From positions 782,501-846,500 of the forward strand of contig JAFCIZ010000004.1 in assembly GCA_017871115.1 (NCBI GenBank): a DNA stretch of 64,000 nt, written 5' to 3'. The notes below the pieces were generated by a model. The model was not told the DNA's origin. It ran no database searches and saw only the letters and a list, made by a program, of their open reading frames with translations. Below, piece after piece: positions 10,758 to 22,217 of this stretch. Each line of letters starts with the position of its first letter. Position 1 is the stretch's first letter. The stretch comes from Cunninghamella blakesleeana (taxonomy: Eukaryota; Mucoromycota; Mucoromycetes; Mucorales; Cunninghamellaceae). A program made the position numbers and the translations under genes.

Positions 10758-13700
10758 ATGGGAACTCAAACCGAAGCCTTATTACCTTCTTTAATATCAT
10801 ATCCTACCAACCTTTGTACGATACAAGATGTAATACTAGATACACCAGTTTGGAGATCTAATATAGAACAATTACAAGATCAAATTGAAATATTTGAAAA
10901 ATGGTTAGAAGGGTTTATACGCGTACTGAAGAACTATATCGAGGCCATGACAAGTAATATAATAATAATGATAATAATTATATATATATATATTTAAATG
11001 AATTCAATAATAGTTACAGAAAAATAACTTACATTTATATATATTTCCTTCTCTAAATAATATATATTATAATAGAGCTTAATTCTCAAACAACTCATTT
11101 ATGCAAGCACTTTAATCTGGATAACATGGATAATAGTCTTATTGGTAAGCATAATTTTTATTATTATTACTATCAATATGTATATATATAGATAGATAGA
11201 TATAGATATATAGTTATTTAGACTATTATCAATGAATTATTTAAATATACTATTAATAATTATAATAACAATATTATGTACATATTGCTTTATATAAACA
11301 TAGACTTTCAAATAGTAGGAACAGTAATTAATGCATTCCAGGATAATTTACAATGTAATTTGACTGCTAAAACTAAACTGGTAATACATACATATATATT
11401 TCTTTTATATATAATATCTATATATATACATATATATATACATAAGTGTTGATGATTGCCTTCTCTTTTTCATTTCTTATTTACATAAATTGTATTAAAA
11501 TTAGGCAAATGATATATTAGAAGCTCTTTTAAAGCCATTACAAGATTTATTAAAAGTGGATATTAAAGAATTCAAGGTAATTTATAAAACAATAATAATA
11601 AAAAAAGGTAGAATGCATAAAGAAAATAAGGTTCTATTTGGTCATTATTTTAATTATGTAAAACAACAATAAAGGAAAAAAAAAAAATAAAGATATATTA
11701 ATTTTTATTGTTTTGTTTTGTTTATCCTTTTTTTTTTTGTTAGGATATGCGAAAAACATACGAAAAAGTACTGGACAAATATGAAAATTATTTATGTAGA
11801 TATAGCGTATTAAGTAAACAAAAGGAACCTAGTGCCCTTAGAGAGGATACATTCCAATTGTTTGATGTACAAAAATCTTATATTCACACAAGCGGAGATT
11901 ATTTTCTCTTATTGATCACTTTAAAATCCAAAATTGAACATACTTTGGTGGATTGTTTTTCTTGTGGTGTAGTTGATCATATGGACGCTTTAAATACTTC
12001 TATGCAATCTTCAAACTCCGTTAAAACAATGATATCTGGTTGGCGACAATGGTTAGATGAGGTATGTAAACAAATAATTAAAATAATAAAATAAAACAAT
12101 TTTTATATATATAAATAACAATACAAACTACTTTATATATATGTTCTATATAGAGTCAAAAATCATCAAAATATCAATTGGATCGAATTAAAAAATTTTC
12201 ACATATTTTAGAAGATGCTCTTTTAAAACAAATCAAACCCCACCGCTCACTTAAAAGATATTCGACTACAAAAAATGATTTAATGGTAGCTATATCACAT
12301 TCTTCAACATCAGATTCATTATTAGATGATCAAAACAATAGTGCAAATGACAATACTTTAAACAATAGTAATGATCCTAAAATGGAAAGTAACACATCTT
12401 TGGTATCAGCATCCTCCCAAGATGAAACGGCAAACGCTTCTACTGGTGGTGAAAATGATAATGATGATTATAATTCTTCTAAAGAAACGGAAAAACATGG
12501 ATATCTTTTTTCTAGAATTATTACTGGAAAACCAAACCGTTATTCTTGGGTTAGAAGATGGTTCTTTTTAAAAGATGGATGGTTGGGTCAATATAACATC
12601 TCTACTATAAATAAAATAAAAGGCTGTTTAGTGATTGGTGATCGTATTCGAGTTAGCACATGCGAATCTAAAATTTATACTGATACTGATAGACGATTCT
12701 GTTTTGAAATTAAAGGCGAAAAATGGTAAGCTTTATAAGTAAATATATTTATAATGCAATATGCTTTGTATAATTAATATTTTTTTAAATGATAAAAATA
12801 ACATAGTTCATTTATACTACAAGCTGAAAGCGAAAAAGATATGCAAAAGTGGCTCTGGGCAATTGAAAAAGCTAAAGAAAACGAATTGAATCATGCTAAT
12901 ACTGTAGCATCAAATCTAAATACACCACATACACTTCTTTCTCCATTTGCTAATGAAATCATTCATAAACAGCTAGAAAACTCACCCCAAGTACTACTTT
13001 CATTATCCTCTTCGCCACCAACGTTGAATACACCTTCCAATTTTAATACAACATCACTTACTGAAAAATATCTTGACCCAAATACATCCACCATTGCATC
13101 TATTACAAAATTGTTATTAGAGGAAGATATGAAAGAAAGAAAATTAATAACGAATGAAAAATCAAATAATAATAATGATAATAATAACGAAGATGATAAT
13201 GGAGACAATGAATCTATTGTTTCTATTCCACCACCGCCGCCTGATAAAACATCTAATAATGATACCGCTAGTAATCATAGTAATCAAGAATCTCCCCTAC
13301 CTCGTCGACTCATTTCCTCTTCATCAACAACAACAGCTTCAACTACTTCCTCCTCTAATTCTCCTTGGTCAGTTCCTTGGCTTATTTCTGGTATCACTTC
13401 CTTATCATCTAACAGTGACCAACCTATAGAAACTAATGGGTGGATTTTCAAATCAAATAATAATAATGAACCTGATACTCATATCATATGGCCAAATAAA
13501 ATTGAACTTAATACTGCTGATGTCACCTTAGAAAATTATCCTGATGATTTACAATCCAAAAATCATGAACTACGTAAATATTTTTCAAACGTTTCTCAAG
13601 ACGAAATTGTATATAATGGTAAGTTTAGTAAAAGTATAAATGTATAAATATAGGTAGATGGGCCCTTTTTTCGAACTTTATTTTATTGAAAATATTTTAT

Positions 13701-14879
13701 ACATGTAGTTTTTACTGCCTCAATTTATTATCAACAAGGTGATCAACCAAACAGTAAAATAGAATTAAACGCCAATAACGTTAAAGAAAAAAGTTATAGT
13801 GGTACTGTTTATGTAACTCAGAAACATATATGGTTTTATAGCTGTCAGTTAATAACTTGTGTGAATGCTACTGTGATTCCTCTGAAAAATATTAAATCTA
13901 TACGTTTAGAAAAAGTATTATCAACAAATTCACAAGGTATGTTAATGAATATTGATACAATTACGGAGCCTACTTTCACTTTTGGTTTATGGCTGGATGC
14001 TGCAGAATTAATTGGTGAAAAATTACGTATTTTAATTGAATATGCTAAAGGATCATTGGTAAAGTATATTGATATATTATTATTATAATAATGATAAAAT
14101 AATATTCCTGTTTTGTACCATATACATTTATTAATAATATTTTTTTTTCTTTATATAATCAATATAGGAATTGGATGAACAAACATTATTTGATACAATA
14201 AACAATCTTTCGGTTAAAAAAACAAAAACACCTACACTTCATTTAACAGCTAATACAACACCCAACATTTCTGTCACACCTTTAACGGTACAAGCACAAT
14301 CAAAAATATCATTAGAACGACAGCAATCTCTTGAAAGTCTTAGTGATAATGACAATTCATCTTCATCGCCATCAGCATCTTCTTCTACTTCAGAAAATGG
14401 TATAAATCATGACAGTTTAGAAAACAGCTACCCCATATCATGTTCACCAGCTGCAGGTGCATTAACAGCTGCCATGGAAGCTGCCAATGAAGCACTTCAC
14501 AAGTCCAAACTTCAAAAAAATACAAAGAAATCAACATCATCACCCTCTTCTACTAACACACCCAATAGAACGGTAACACCGCCACCCCCACCTATTCCAT
14601 CTAATTCAGTAACAAGAAAAAAATCATCATCATCAACAATAGCATCCTCCAAAAATAAAAATAGGCATATAAGTACTTCAAAGCCATTGCCTAAAAATCC
14701 TATTGATTGTGAATGTCAAGATCATTTAGAAAAAGAAGAGGCTAATATAGAACTTCCTATTAGTGCTAAGAATTTGTATCAATATATGTTTGGTAATGAG
14801 AAAGATCATACTTTTTGGGAAAAACTTCATCAAGAAAAAGGAAATTCAGGTATTAAAATATATATAGTAATACAGGCGC

Positions 14880-14912
<33 letters not shown>

Positions 14913-15345
14913 AAGTACACTATATTTGAAAATGTGTTTACTTATTCCTATTTCATATATAAAAAATATGTTTATTTATTTGTCTAAACATAGATCTTAA
15001 TATAGCTAAATGGGAACAAAATGGCGATGGAAAAAAAGAAAGGACTTTAACTTATCTAATGCCGGTCAATAATCCAATGGGTATGTGAGACAATAATTAA
15101 TATTGTTCGGATTTTTTTTCAAAAAAAAAGGAAAAAAAAGATTACATAAAAAAATAGCCGTTAATTCACTAGCCTTTTTTTTTTTATTTGATTTAATATT
15201 ATTGTTAATCTATTTAATAGTTAAAGTAAAAGAAGCTGAAGTTACTGAAGTACAGGAAATTCAAAAAGAAGTAGATGAGTCGTAAGTCATAATTATTTTT
15301 ATTTCTATTATTATTTTATTAGATAAATAGAAAACTATATTTATA

Positions 15346-15382
<37 letters not shown>

Positions 15383-15691
15383 TGACTCATAATATTATAT
15401 TAAATAAAATTAAAATAGATGCTACGTAGTTATCATCACAACAAAGACTCCAATGTTACCATATGCAGATGCTTTTATTCCAACAATTAAATTATGTATC
15501 ACTTATAATACCTCTAGTAGTTGTAATTTAAGATGCTCCACTGGCGTTAAGTGGTTAAAATCAATTATGGTTAAAGGTAAATATTTATAATTACTAAGAT
15601 AACATAAAGCATTTATATATAAATAATACAGTTTATGTATTTATTTTAAAAATAAAATAAAAAAAGGAAATTGTTTAATTAATTGTCCATC

Positions 15692-15722
<31 letters not shown>

Positions 15723-16389
15723 ATTATTGTTATTGTTATTATTAATATTATTATTATTATTATTATTATTCTTATTCTTATTATTATTATTATTCTTATT
15801 ATTATTATTTAGGGATGGTTAATCGCGCAGCATTTAAAGGAATGGCAGAGACCATATCTGTACTATTAAAAATTGTTGAAGTCGCAGCAGAAACTCAGAA
15901 AAATGTACCTGGCAATGATCAACAACAGCAGAATAATAATGTGATGACAAAGAAACGAAAATCTATCAAGGGGAAAGATAGTAGCAGCCACTCGCCATCT
16001 GATCAAATACTTGAAAAGGAAAATCATGGTAGTACGTATCAAAAATGGAAGAATAAAATAGTGCAACATCATATTAGTGGTACTCTACTCAGCCCCATCC
16101 GGTTGCTAGGTTACTGCTTACTCGGATTAGCATTGTTATTGGCCGTTTTTGTTTTTTATTCCAATGACAATAACAACTTTGTATCATTCTTACCATCTTT
16201 TATAACAAGAAATAATCAAACTATTGCAACGTATAATGCTAATTATCGACACCCTTCTATGGATAATAGTATTTCTTGGAGAGCAGTTTATATAAGCGAT
16301 TTGGATACGATTTTATATGGAAACGATTTTAAATTGGAAAATAAATCTAATTCAAGGTAAATGAAATATTATTAATATTATTATTATTA

Positions 16390-16424
<35 letters not shown>

Positions 16425-16848
16425 TATATAAATACATGTGTATAACATAAAAAAAAAAAAAAGTAATGATGTAAATTATTTCCTAATATATATTAATTTA
16501 TTTTAAATTTTATTTTTATTTTATATTTTGTATTGGTTTCATTGTAGAGCATATGAATTATTTAAAAAATCACGCAAAGACATAGCTGGATGGAAATATC
16601 GGTGGTTTAATGTAAAACACAAACTAATAGCATCAGAAATGACTTATACAAGAGAACAAATTGCAGTATTAAGATATGAATTGCTGGCAGCTTTTAAATT
16701 ATTAAATGGAATGGAACAACGATTGTTACAAAGTGAATATTGGAACTGGTTATTGGATCAAAAATTAAGATGTGGCTGTAGTCATGAACAGAATCAACAA
16801 TTCAACCTATGTATTGATGTTAATAATGAGTTGAAGCAACTTGAATAA
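10758..16848 (+). CDS. BAR-PH-GRAM-VASt sterol-transfer protein (LAM/Sip3 type)
   Basis: Probable ER-anchored lipid (sterol) transfer protein of membrane contact sites. Fourteen exons (10758-10953, 11076-11144, 11304-11380, 11505-11576, 11744-12061, 12154-12725, 12807-13618, 13709-14058, 14168-14849, 14994-15080, 15221-15281, 15419-15576, 15813-16356, 16548-16848) give 1432 aa in frame. In order: an N-terminal alpha-helical BAR-like region (about 20-280); a PH domain (about 357-465; GYLF, WVRRWFFL, then KWLWAIEKA at its end); a Ser/Asn-rich linker; a GRAM-like part (about 690-800); a second disordered linker; a VASt domain (about 1010-1190; NLYQYMFG, FWEKLH, ALP-type YADAF block); and one hydrophobic helix near 1250-1268. 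This order matches yeast Sip3/Lam3. The segment after the TM helix has no clear motif. Which lipid it moves is inferred from the family. Confidence 0.88.
15692..15809. repeat. TTA/ATT microsatellite inside intron 12 of the LAM-like gene
   Basis: About 118 nt of imperfect ATT/TTA triplets with a few TTG and TTC units. The repeat runs directly into the 3' splice site (AG at 15811-15812), so it makes up the whole polypyrimidine-tract region of that intron. Its length is likely to vary between strains. Confidence 0.9.
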
Positions 16849-17224
16849 ACAATAAGGATGGCAATAAATGAAAAAAAGTTATTTTTAGCAATGTGTAAAT
16901 GATCGGCGGGTATTAAAAATTATATTGAAAATAAACTTTTTTTTGGTACAAAAACATTTATTTTTATTTTTAAGATCATGCGATTAATAAGGTTTTCATT
17001 ATAATTATCCAAAGTATTCCAGTGTAAAGCAAAGTATGTGTGTGTGGCGCATTCACTTTTATTTTAAATATAAAGATGTCAAAATGTGACACATCGATTG
17101 AAATATAAATAGTGATCTTTTTTTTTTAAAAAAACTGTTTTCTTTTCTTTTCTTTTTCCTTTTTTTAATTTTAACTTTATGATTATTTAAAAATATATAT
17201 ATATTTTAAATATATAAAAAAGCA
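16849..17224. other. intergenic, LAM-like gene to C2H2 factor
   Basis: A 376-nt gap. It contains a short TGTG tract (17037-17046) followed by GATGTCAAAATGTGACACATC (17075-17095), an imperfect inverted repeat about 130 bases upstream of the next start. T-rich and TA-rich sequence leads into the start codon. Confidence 0.5.
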
Positions 17225-18280
17225 ATGATTCATTTAATTGATTATAATAATAATATTAACATTGATAGCAAGCAACATTACCAAAACAACATTGACTATT
17301 CATTATTAGCAAATCAAACTTATTATCCATCACCAACACCTTCACCACATTTAAATTCACCTACTTCTTTAATGTTTAATGATATGCAACATCAGCAACA
17401 ACAACAGCCACAAGAAACATTTCAAGTGGCACCATCAATGAATGATTGGTCATTGGATGGATTTTATAATTTTGATTCACTCAACTATAATAATTATTAT
17501 CAAAATAATAATGTATCTATTGATCATGGTTTATCCTCCCCTCCTCCTCCTCTTCAACCAATAATGTTTCCTACAGAGCCAAACATGGTTCAATGGAATA
17601 ATGATCAACAGCAATTTATTTATTCATCTTCGCCTTCCATCCAAGACCAAACAGAGCTGGACTCTACCTTTTTAACAAAAAAGAAAAATAATAGTACTAA
17701 TAAATCTTGTAAAAAAAAATCGGTTCCTTATGCAAACAATTTAGTAAATTTAAATTTTAATTTACCCTCATCCTCATCTTCATCAACTAAATCATTATCC
17801 TCCTCCCCAATTATAGAAGAATCATTATTCACTTTAAAAAATCAACAAGAACAAAATGTAGATGTAGAAATAAAAAATAAAAAAAATGAAATAATAAAAA
17901 AAAGCAACAATTCATGCTTATCCACTACCACTTCTGTCTCGCTTTTAACACCTAAACCTAGTCACCAATGTGATTACCCTGGATGTAATAAAACATTTAC
18001 AAGATCTTATAATTTAAAATCACATATGAGGTCCCATTTAAATGAAAAACCATATGAATGTGATTTATGTACTAAGAAATTTGCTCGACAACATGATCGC
18101 GACCGACATAAAAAAATTCACTTGGGAATAAAACCTTTTATTTGTATGTTCTGTTTAAAAACTTTTGCAAGACAAGATGCTCTTAGTCGTCATCAAAAAT
18201 GGTCTCCTACTTCTTCTAATAATGAATATGATTATCCTATTTGCTCTACTTTAAAAAGGAAAAATCGTAAAAAACAATAA
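17225..18280 (+). CDS. C2H2 zinc-finger transcription factor, Crz1-like
   Basis: A nuclear transcription factor, 351 aa in a single exon. The first 245 residues are disordered and rich in Asn, Gln, Ser and Pro, as expected of an activation region. Finger 1 uses C249, C254, H267 and H271; finger 2 uses C279, C282, H295 and H299; finger 3 starts C307, C310 and H323 but lacks a normally spaced second His. The linker-plus-finger text ([11 protein letters not shown], then [16 protein letters not shown], then [10 protein letters not shown]) resembles calcineurin-regulated Crz1 and related Swi5/Ace2 factors. PIIEES (195-200) partly resembles a PxIxIT calcineurin-docking site but lacks its final I-T. 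Assignment to Crz1 is inference. It ends in a basic KRKNRKKQ tail. Confidence 0.82.
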   Translation: MIHLIDYNNNINIDSKQHYQNNIDYSLLANQTYYPSPTPSPHLNSPTSLMFNDMQHQQQQQPQETFQVAPSMNDWSLDGFYNFDSLNYNNYYQNNNVSIDHGLSSPPPPLQPIMFPTEPNMVQWNNDQQQFIYSSSPSIQDQTELDSTFLTKKKNNSTNKSCKKKSVPYANNLVNLNFNLPSSSSSSTKSLSSSPIIEESLFTLKNQQEQNVDVEIKNKKNEIIKKSNNSCLSTTTSVSLLTPKPSHQCDYPGCNKTFTRSYNLKSHMRSHLNEKPYECDLCTKKFARQHDRDRHKKIHLGIKPFICMFCLKTFARQDALSRHQKWSPTSSNNEYDYPICSTLKRKNRKKQ

Positions 18281-19002
18281 CTAGATCATGCAAGTATATT
18301 AGATTTTTTTTTTATTTTGAAATATGATTTTATTTTATTTTTATTTTATTCCTATTAGTTATATGTATATACTTTACTTTTTTTTATTTTATAATTGATT
18401 TATAAATTTTATATGTACCCTTTTTTATTATTATTATTGTTATTATTATTATTTATTATACATTTTCATCCATTATGTTATATAAGCTTTTTTTTTTTAA
18501 TTTTACTTGTTTTATTTTCTATGTATATATATATATATATATATATTACGTATGTGATTTATATTTTAACGATTTTTTTAATAAACTTTAATATTTTTTA
18601 TTATTATGCTGATTTCTAAATTAAAAAATTAAGATTTTTGGACCTTTTTTTTAGCATATGAATATGGAAATATGCGATTGTACGGTGTTTGTCTCGAATA
18701 AAAATAGTAATGTTAAAAATAGATCCATTATTTTAAGTTTTTTTTTTTTTTTGTGCTAGTAGGCGTGGTGTTTTAAGTAAAAGAGTTAGATCAATTTTTT
18801 AATAAACTTTAATTATTTCCGCGAATTTTTTAGTCACGTTTTTTCAACTTTTTTTTTTTTTACACTGGATTTTTTATACATATATATTTTATAAATACAT
18901 ATATCCTTTTATTTTATAAATATATTATAATAAAAATAAATTAAAAATAAATTAAATTAAATACTAATACTAGAAAAGTATTTTACTTTGTTGCTTTTTG
19001 TT
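18281..19002. other. convergent intergenic region, C2H2 factor and invertase 3' ends
   Basis: 3' ends face each other. It contains several AATAAA-type signals (for example AATAAACTTTAAT, which occurs near 18582 and again near 18801), TTA microsatellites near 18425-18460 and a TA repeat near 18520-18545. No gene is seen. Confidence 0.5.
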
Positions 19003-21292
19003 TTAAGGACGGTCAAATGCAACAAAATCAATTGTGTAAACATCAAAGTTTGAAACAGAAAAATCTTCGTGAGGAATACGAATAGATAAACCGTTAGCAT
19101 TAGGATCGGGGTAAATACGAGTGGAGACAGCAAGACGATCATTTGCAAATACTTCAAGCATCGAATTATCAACAAAGATACGTAAATGAAGATCTTCATA
19201 TTTAGGAGGGGCTTGGCTATGGTCACTATTAGGAGCATTGATCTGGAATAATGGGAAAGGTGCAATTTCAGGAGTGGTACGGTATAAATCAGTTTGTTGG
19301 GTGGATAAAGTGCGATTTATATAAATATGACCTTCCTTATGAACATAATTGATCACAGTTTCTTCGGTATCCGATTGACGCACCACAACACCTAAAGCAC
19401 CAGCATCTTTGGATTTGATTTTAAAAGTAGCATCGATTTCAATGTATTTGGAATCAACAGGAATCTTATAATTAGAAAAATCATTTTGTTTGTTTGGATT
19501 ACAATCTAAGGACCATTTTTCACCACGAATTTGTTCATAGTCAGGCATAGGCCGTGTTCCCATGAGTCGTACAGATCGGGTTTGTTCATCGTAGATCCAT
19601 GCACCTTTACCTTTGGTTAAGATGGGATCGTTAGGAGCGACATTATCAATCTTTTGAATAAATGCTTCACGATAAAGACCCATTACACCATTCCATCTAG
19701 CGGGGTTATTTCTAGGATTAAGAAGATCATCTTGTACCCAACCTAGTAAAAAATAAAATTAGTAAATAAAAATAAAATAAGTATTAAATCAAAAAATCGA
19801 AATACTTGTATATATATATATATATATATATATAAATTAATATATTTTACCAATATTTAATGAACGATCATTATTTTTAGGATCTTTGAATTCCAAGACA
19901 GCATAAAGAAGACCCCAATCCACTACACCAGAAATAGTTTCTTTCAAGCGAGGTGTAGGTTGAGCCACTTCCACATTATCAGGTTGAATGATTTCTAATT
20001 CTTGACCGGCAGTAAACAAAGTCCAATGGAGAAAATGATCGTCTCTACCCCTTTCACTACCATAAGATAACACGTGGAAATTGTCACCACCAGCTGGGTC
20101 AGGTAATTCGAAATAAGAAGCCACTTCAAAATTATCACCATCACTACCAAAATAAGTTGGATTGGATGTATAATTGACGGGATGAGATAAAATAGGACCA
20201 CGGAATTCCCAATCTAACCAATTTTTAGAATGATAAAGCCATAATCGACCACCTTGTTTAACAACACTTGATGAAATGGTCATATAGATTGAATCATCTT
20301 CTTCATTATTAGGTTTTAAGTTTAATAATTCATCAAAAGTAGTAGACCGGAACAAATAAGGATCACGGAATCCATTCACAGGTAAATTAAAAGGTATATC
20401 TGATTTATCCACTACTAACTGTTTATCCACCCAAGTATCCCCATTATCTTTTGTAATGGTTAGCATTTGTTGTTCAGCTCCAGGTTCGTAAGGTGTATTT
20501 AAACGGTTAACGGCTGTATAAATTAATGTTGGATAGCCTTGGTAACCTTTATCAAATAATACAGTACCGTCAAATGCGCCAGCTTGATCTTCGGGTGTAT
20601 CTGGATATAAACTGAACTGTCTATCTTCCCATTTCAGTAAATCTTTACTTCTAGCATGACCCCTACATAAAGAATACATACAAATAGAGATAAAAATAAA
20701 GAAATAACACGGAATAAGTTAATGTTTATAAAATAAATAAATAAATTACTAAATTGAATATTATTATTATTCTATTCTTTACCAAGTCATATTTCCCCCT
20801 TTTTATACATGGTAATATATATTTGTTTTAAAAATATAAAAATAATAGAGCAAAAGAAAAAAAAAGTTATAATTTTGAAAATAAATCGGGATTTAAGTTT
20901 ATTGGTATTTTTTTAATTTCACTTACATATAAAATCGAAAGGATTATGTTGATAATATAAGTGGTAATATTCTCCATCATAATATGGTGCTGAAGGATCA
21001 TTCATCCTGGCGTTGTTTAAAATAAGAATATAAGTAAGAATAAAAGGGTGAGAAAAAGTGAAAATGAATTATTCTATTTTATTTGTTAATATAATAATAA
21101 TAAAAATTTTATTTACCAATTTACAGGATTAAGAAAGTGATATCTTGTTCTATGTTTCATGAAATCGGCGTCATTTTCACCATAACCGGTTTCAATTTTA
21201 CCTCTAGATTCAGCAAAATTTTTGAATGGATCAGCTTTTACCATAGATAATAATATTGAAGCACAGCCAAAAAGCGTTAATTTTTTTAACAT
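19003..21292 (-). CDS. secreted GH32 beta-fructofuranosidase (invertase-type)
   Basis: Hydrolyses sucrose or other terminal beta-fructosides outside the cell. Five exons on the minus strand (21292-21117, 21006-20927, 20798-20783, 20662-19851, 19742-19003) give 607 aa. A signal peptide (about 1-20, ending VKA) precedes the catalytic propeller. WMNDP (59-63) carries the nucleophile Asp62. WGNMTWGH (86-93) is partly encoded by a 16-nt microexon. FRDP (189-192) holds the transition-state stabiliser Asp191. The predicted acid/base is Glu270 in NFEVASYF, where the Cys that usually follows this Glu is Val. The C-terminal half is the GH32 beta-sandwich (FVDNSMLEVFAND). The length fits the family. Sucrose versus fructan preference cannot be read from the sequence. 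Confidence 0.93.
20783..20798 (-). other. 16-nt microexon of the GH32 gene
   Basis: Without this piece exon 2 (ending HNPFDFI plus one base) and exon 4 (starting with one base then GHARSKD) do not join in frame, and the conserved GNM-x-W motif is missing. The 16 nt are flanked by AG on the upstream side and GTAAAG on the downstream side of the minus strand, supply WGNMTW, and restore the frame. See the findings. Confidence 0.9.
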
Positions 21293-22217
21293 TATTTATT
21301 TATTTTAATATTAAATGGAAAAATAATAATAAAATAAAGAAAGAAAAGAAAAAAAAAATTTTTCACCTTTTATATACTTTTTTGATTACTGAATTATTTG
21401 GAAATTTTCCAGTGATCGATCTTTCCATTTTTTTCTTCTTCTCTTTCTTTTTTATTATATATACACATGCACTTACATATATATATATATATATATATAT
21501 TGGGTCAATTGAGGGGAAAAAAAAATGCGGGAAAAAAAAAATACTAGTATGTAGCTAAGTAAAAACATCAAAAATAGAAGTTAACGGACGAAAGCTGACA
21601 TACATGGAAGGCTGTTCCAAAAAAGGTGCTTCGGAGAGGTTTTTCAATTTTTTAGTTTATTTTTTTTTCACAGTAATACAAGTAATGCTTTTTAATTTAC
21701 ATGTCATGACAATACGGTGCAAAACTTCTCTTTATTATAATTATTATTATGGGGCAAATAAAAAAATATGGGGTACATAGTTAAAATATAAGAATTTTTT
21801 TATTTTTTTTTATTTTTTTAATTTCCTTGACTAGATATGATGAGAAAATTTTTTACCTTTCGTGGTATTGATTTAAATAATATATATTATTCTCGCTAAT
21901 ATTTCCCCATTGTGTCGGAAAGTCGACCAAACCTTATTATCAGTATCCTTTTTTCATATATCTATTTTATTTTATTTTATTTTATTTTATTTTTTTATAA
22001 AATATAAAAGTATTCATATAAGAGTGTAATATACGAAGGCAGTAATATATGTAATTTTATCAGTCCATTTATGTAATTGAATAAATAAAATAAAAAAAGC
22101 TTGTACATATTTAATCATGTTATTTTATTAAAAAATCTCCACCCCCATACACACTTCATTGCTTATCATACATTAATTAATCATACGATTTATATTATTC
22201 TGTTTCGTTGATATAGT
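21293..22217. other. intergenic, invertase 5' side and PDS5 3' side
   Basis: Both neighbours are on the minus strand, so this is the invertase promoter plus the PDS5 3' region. It includes a TA repeat (21476-21500), two ATGGGG boxes 22 nt apart near 21747 and 21769, and TTTTA repeats near 21970-21990. No gene is seen. Confidence 0.5.

Noticed and set aside
21740..21780. Two ATGGGG boxes in the invertase promoter as Mig1/CreA sites
   Set aside because: The carbon-catabolite consensus needs C/G then C/T before GGGG; these have AT, so the match is too weak to claim.
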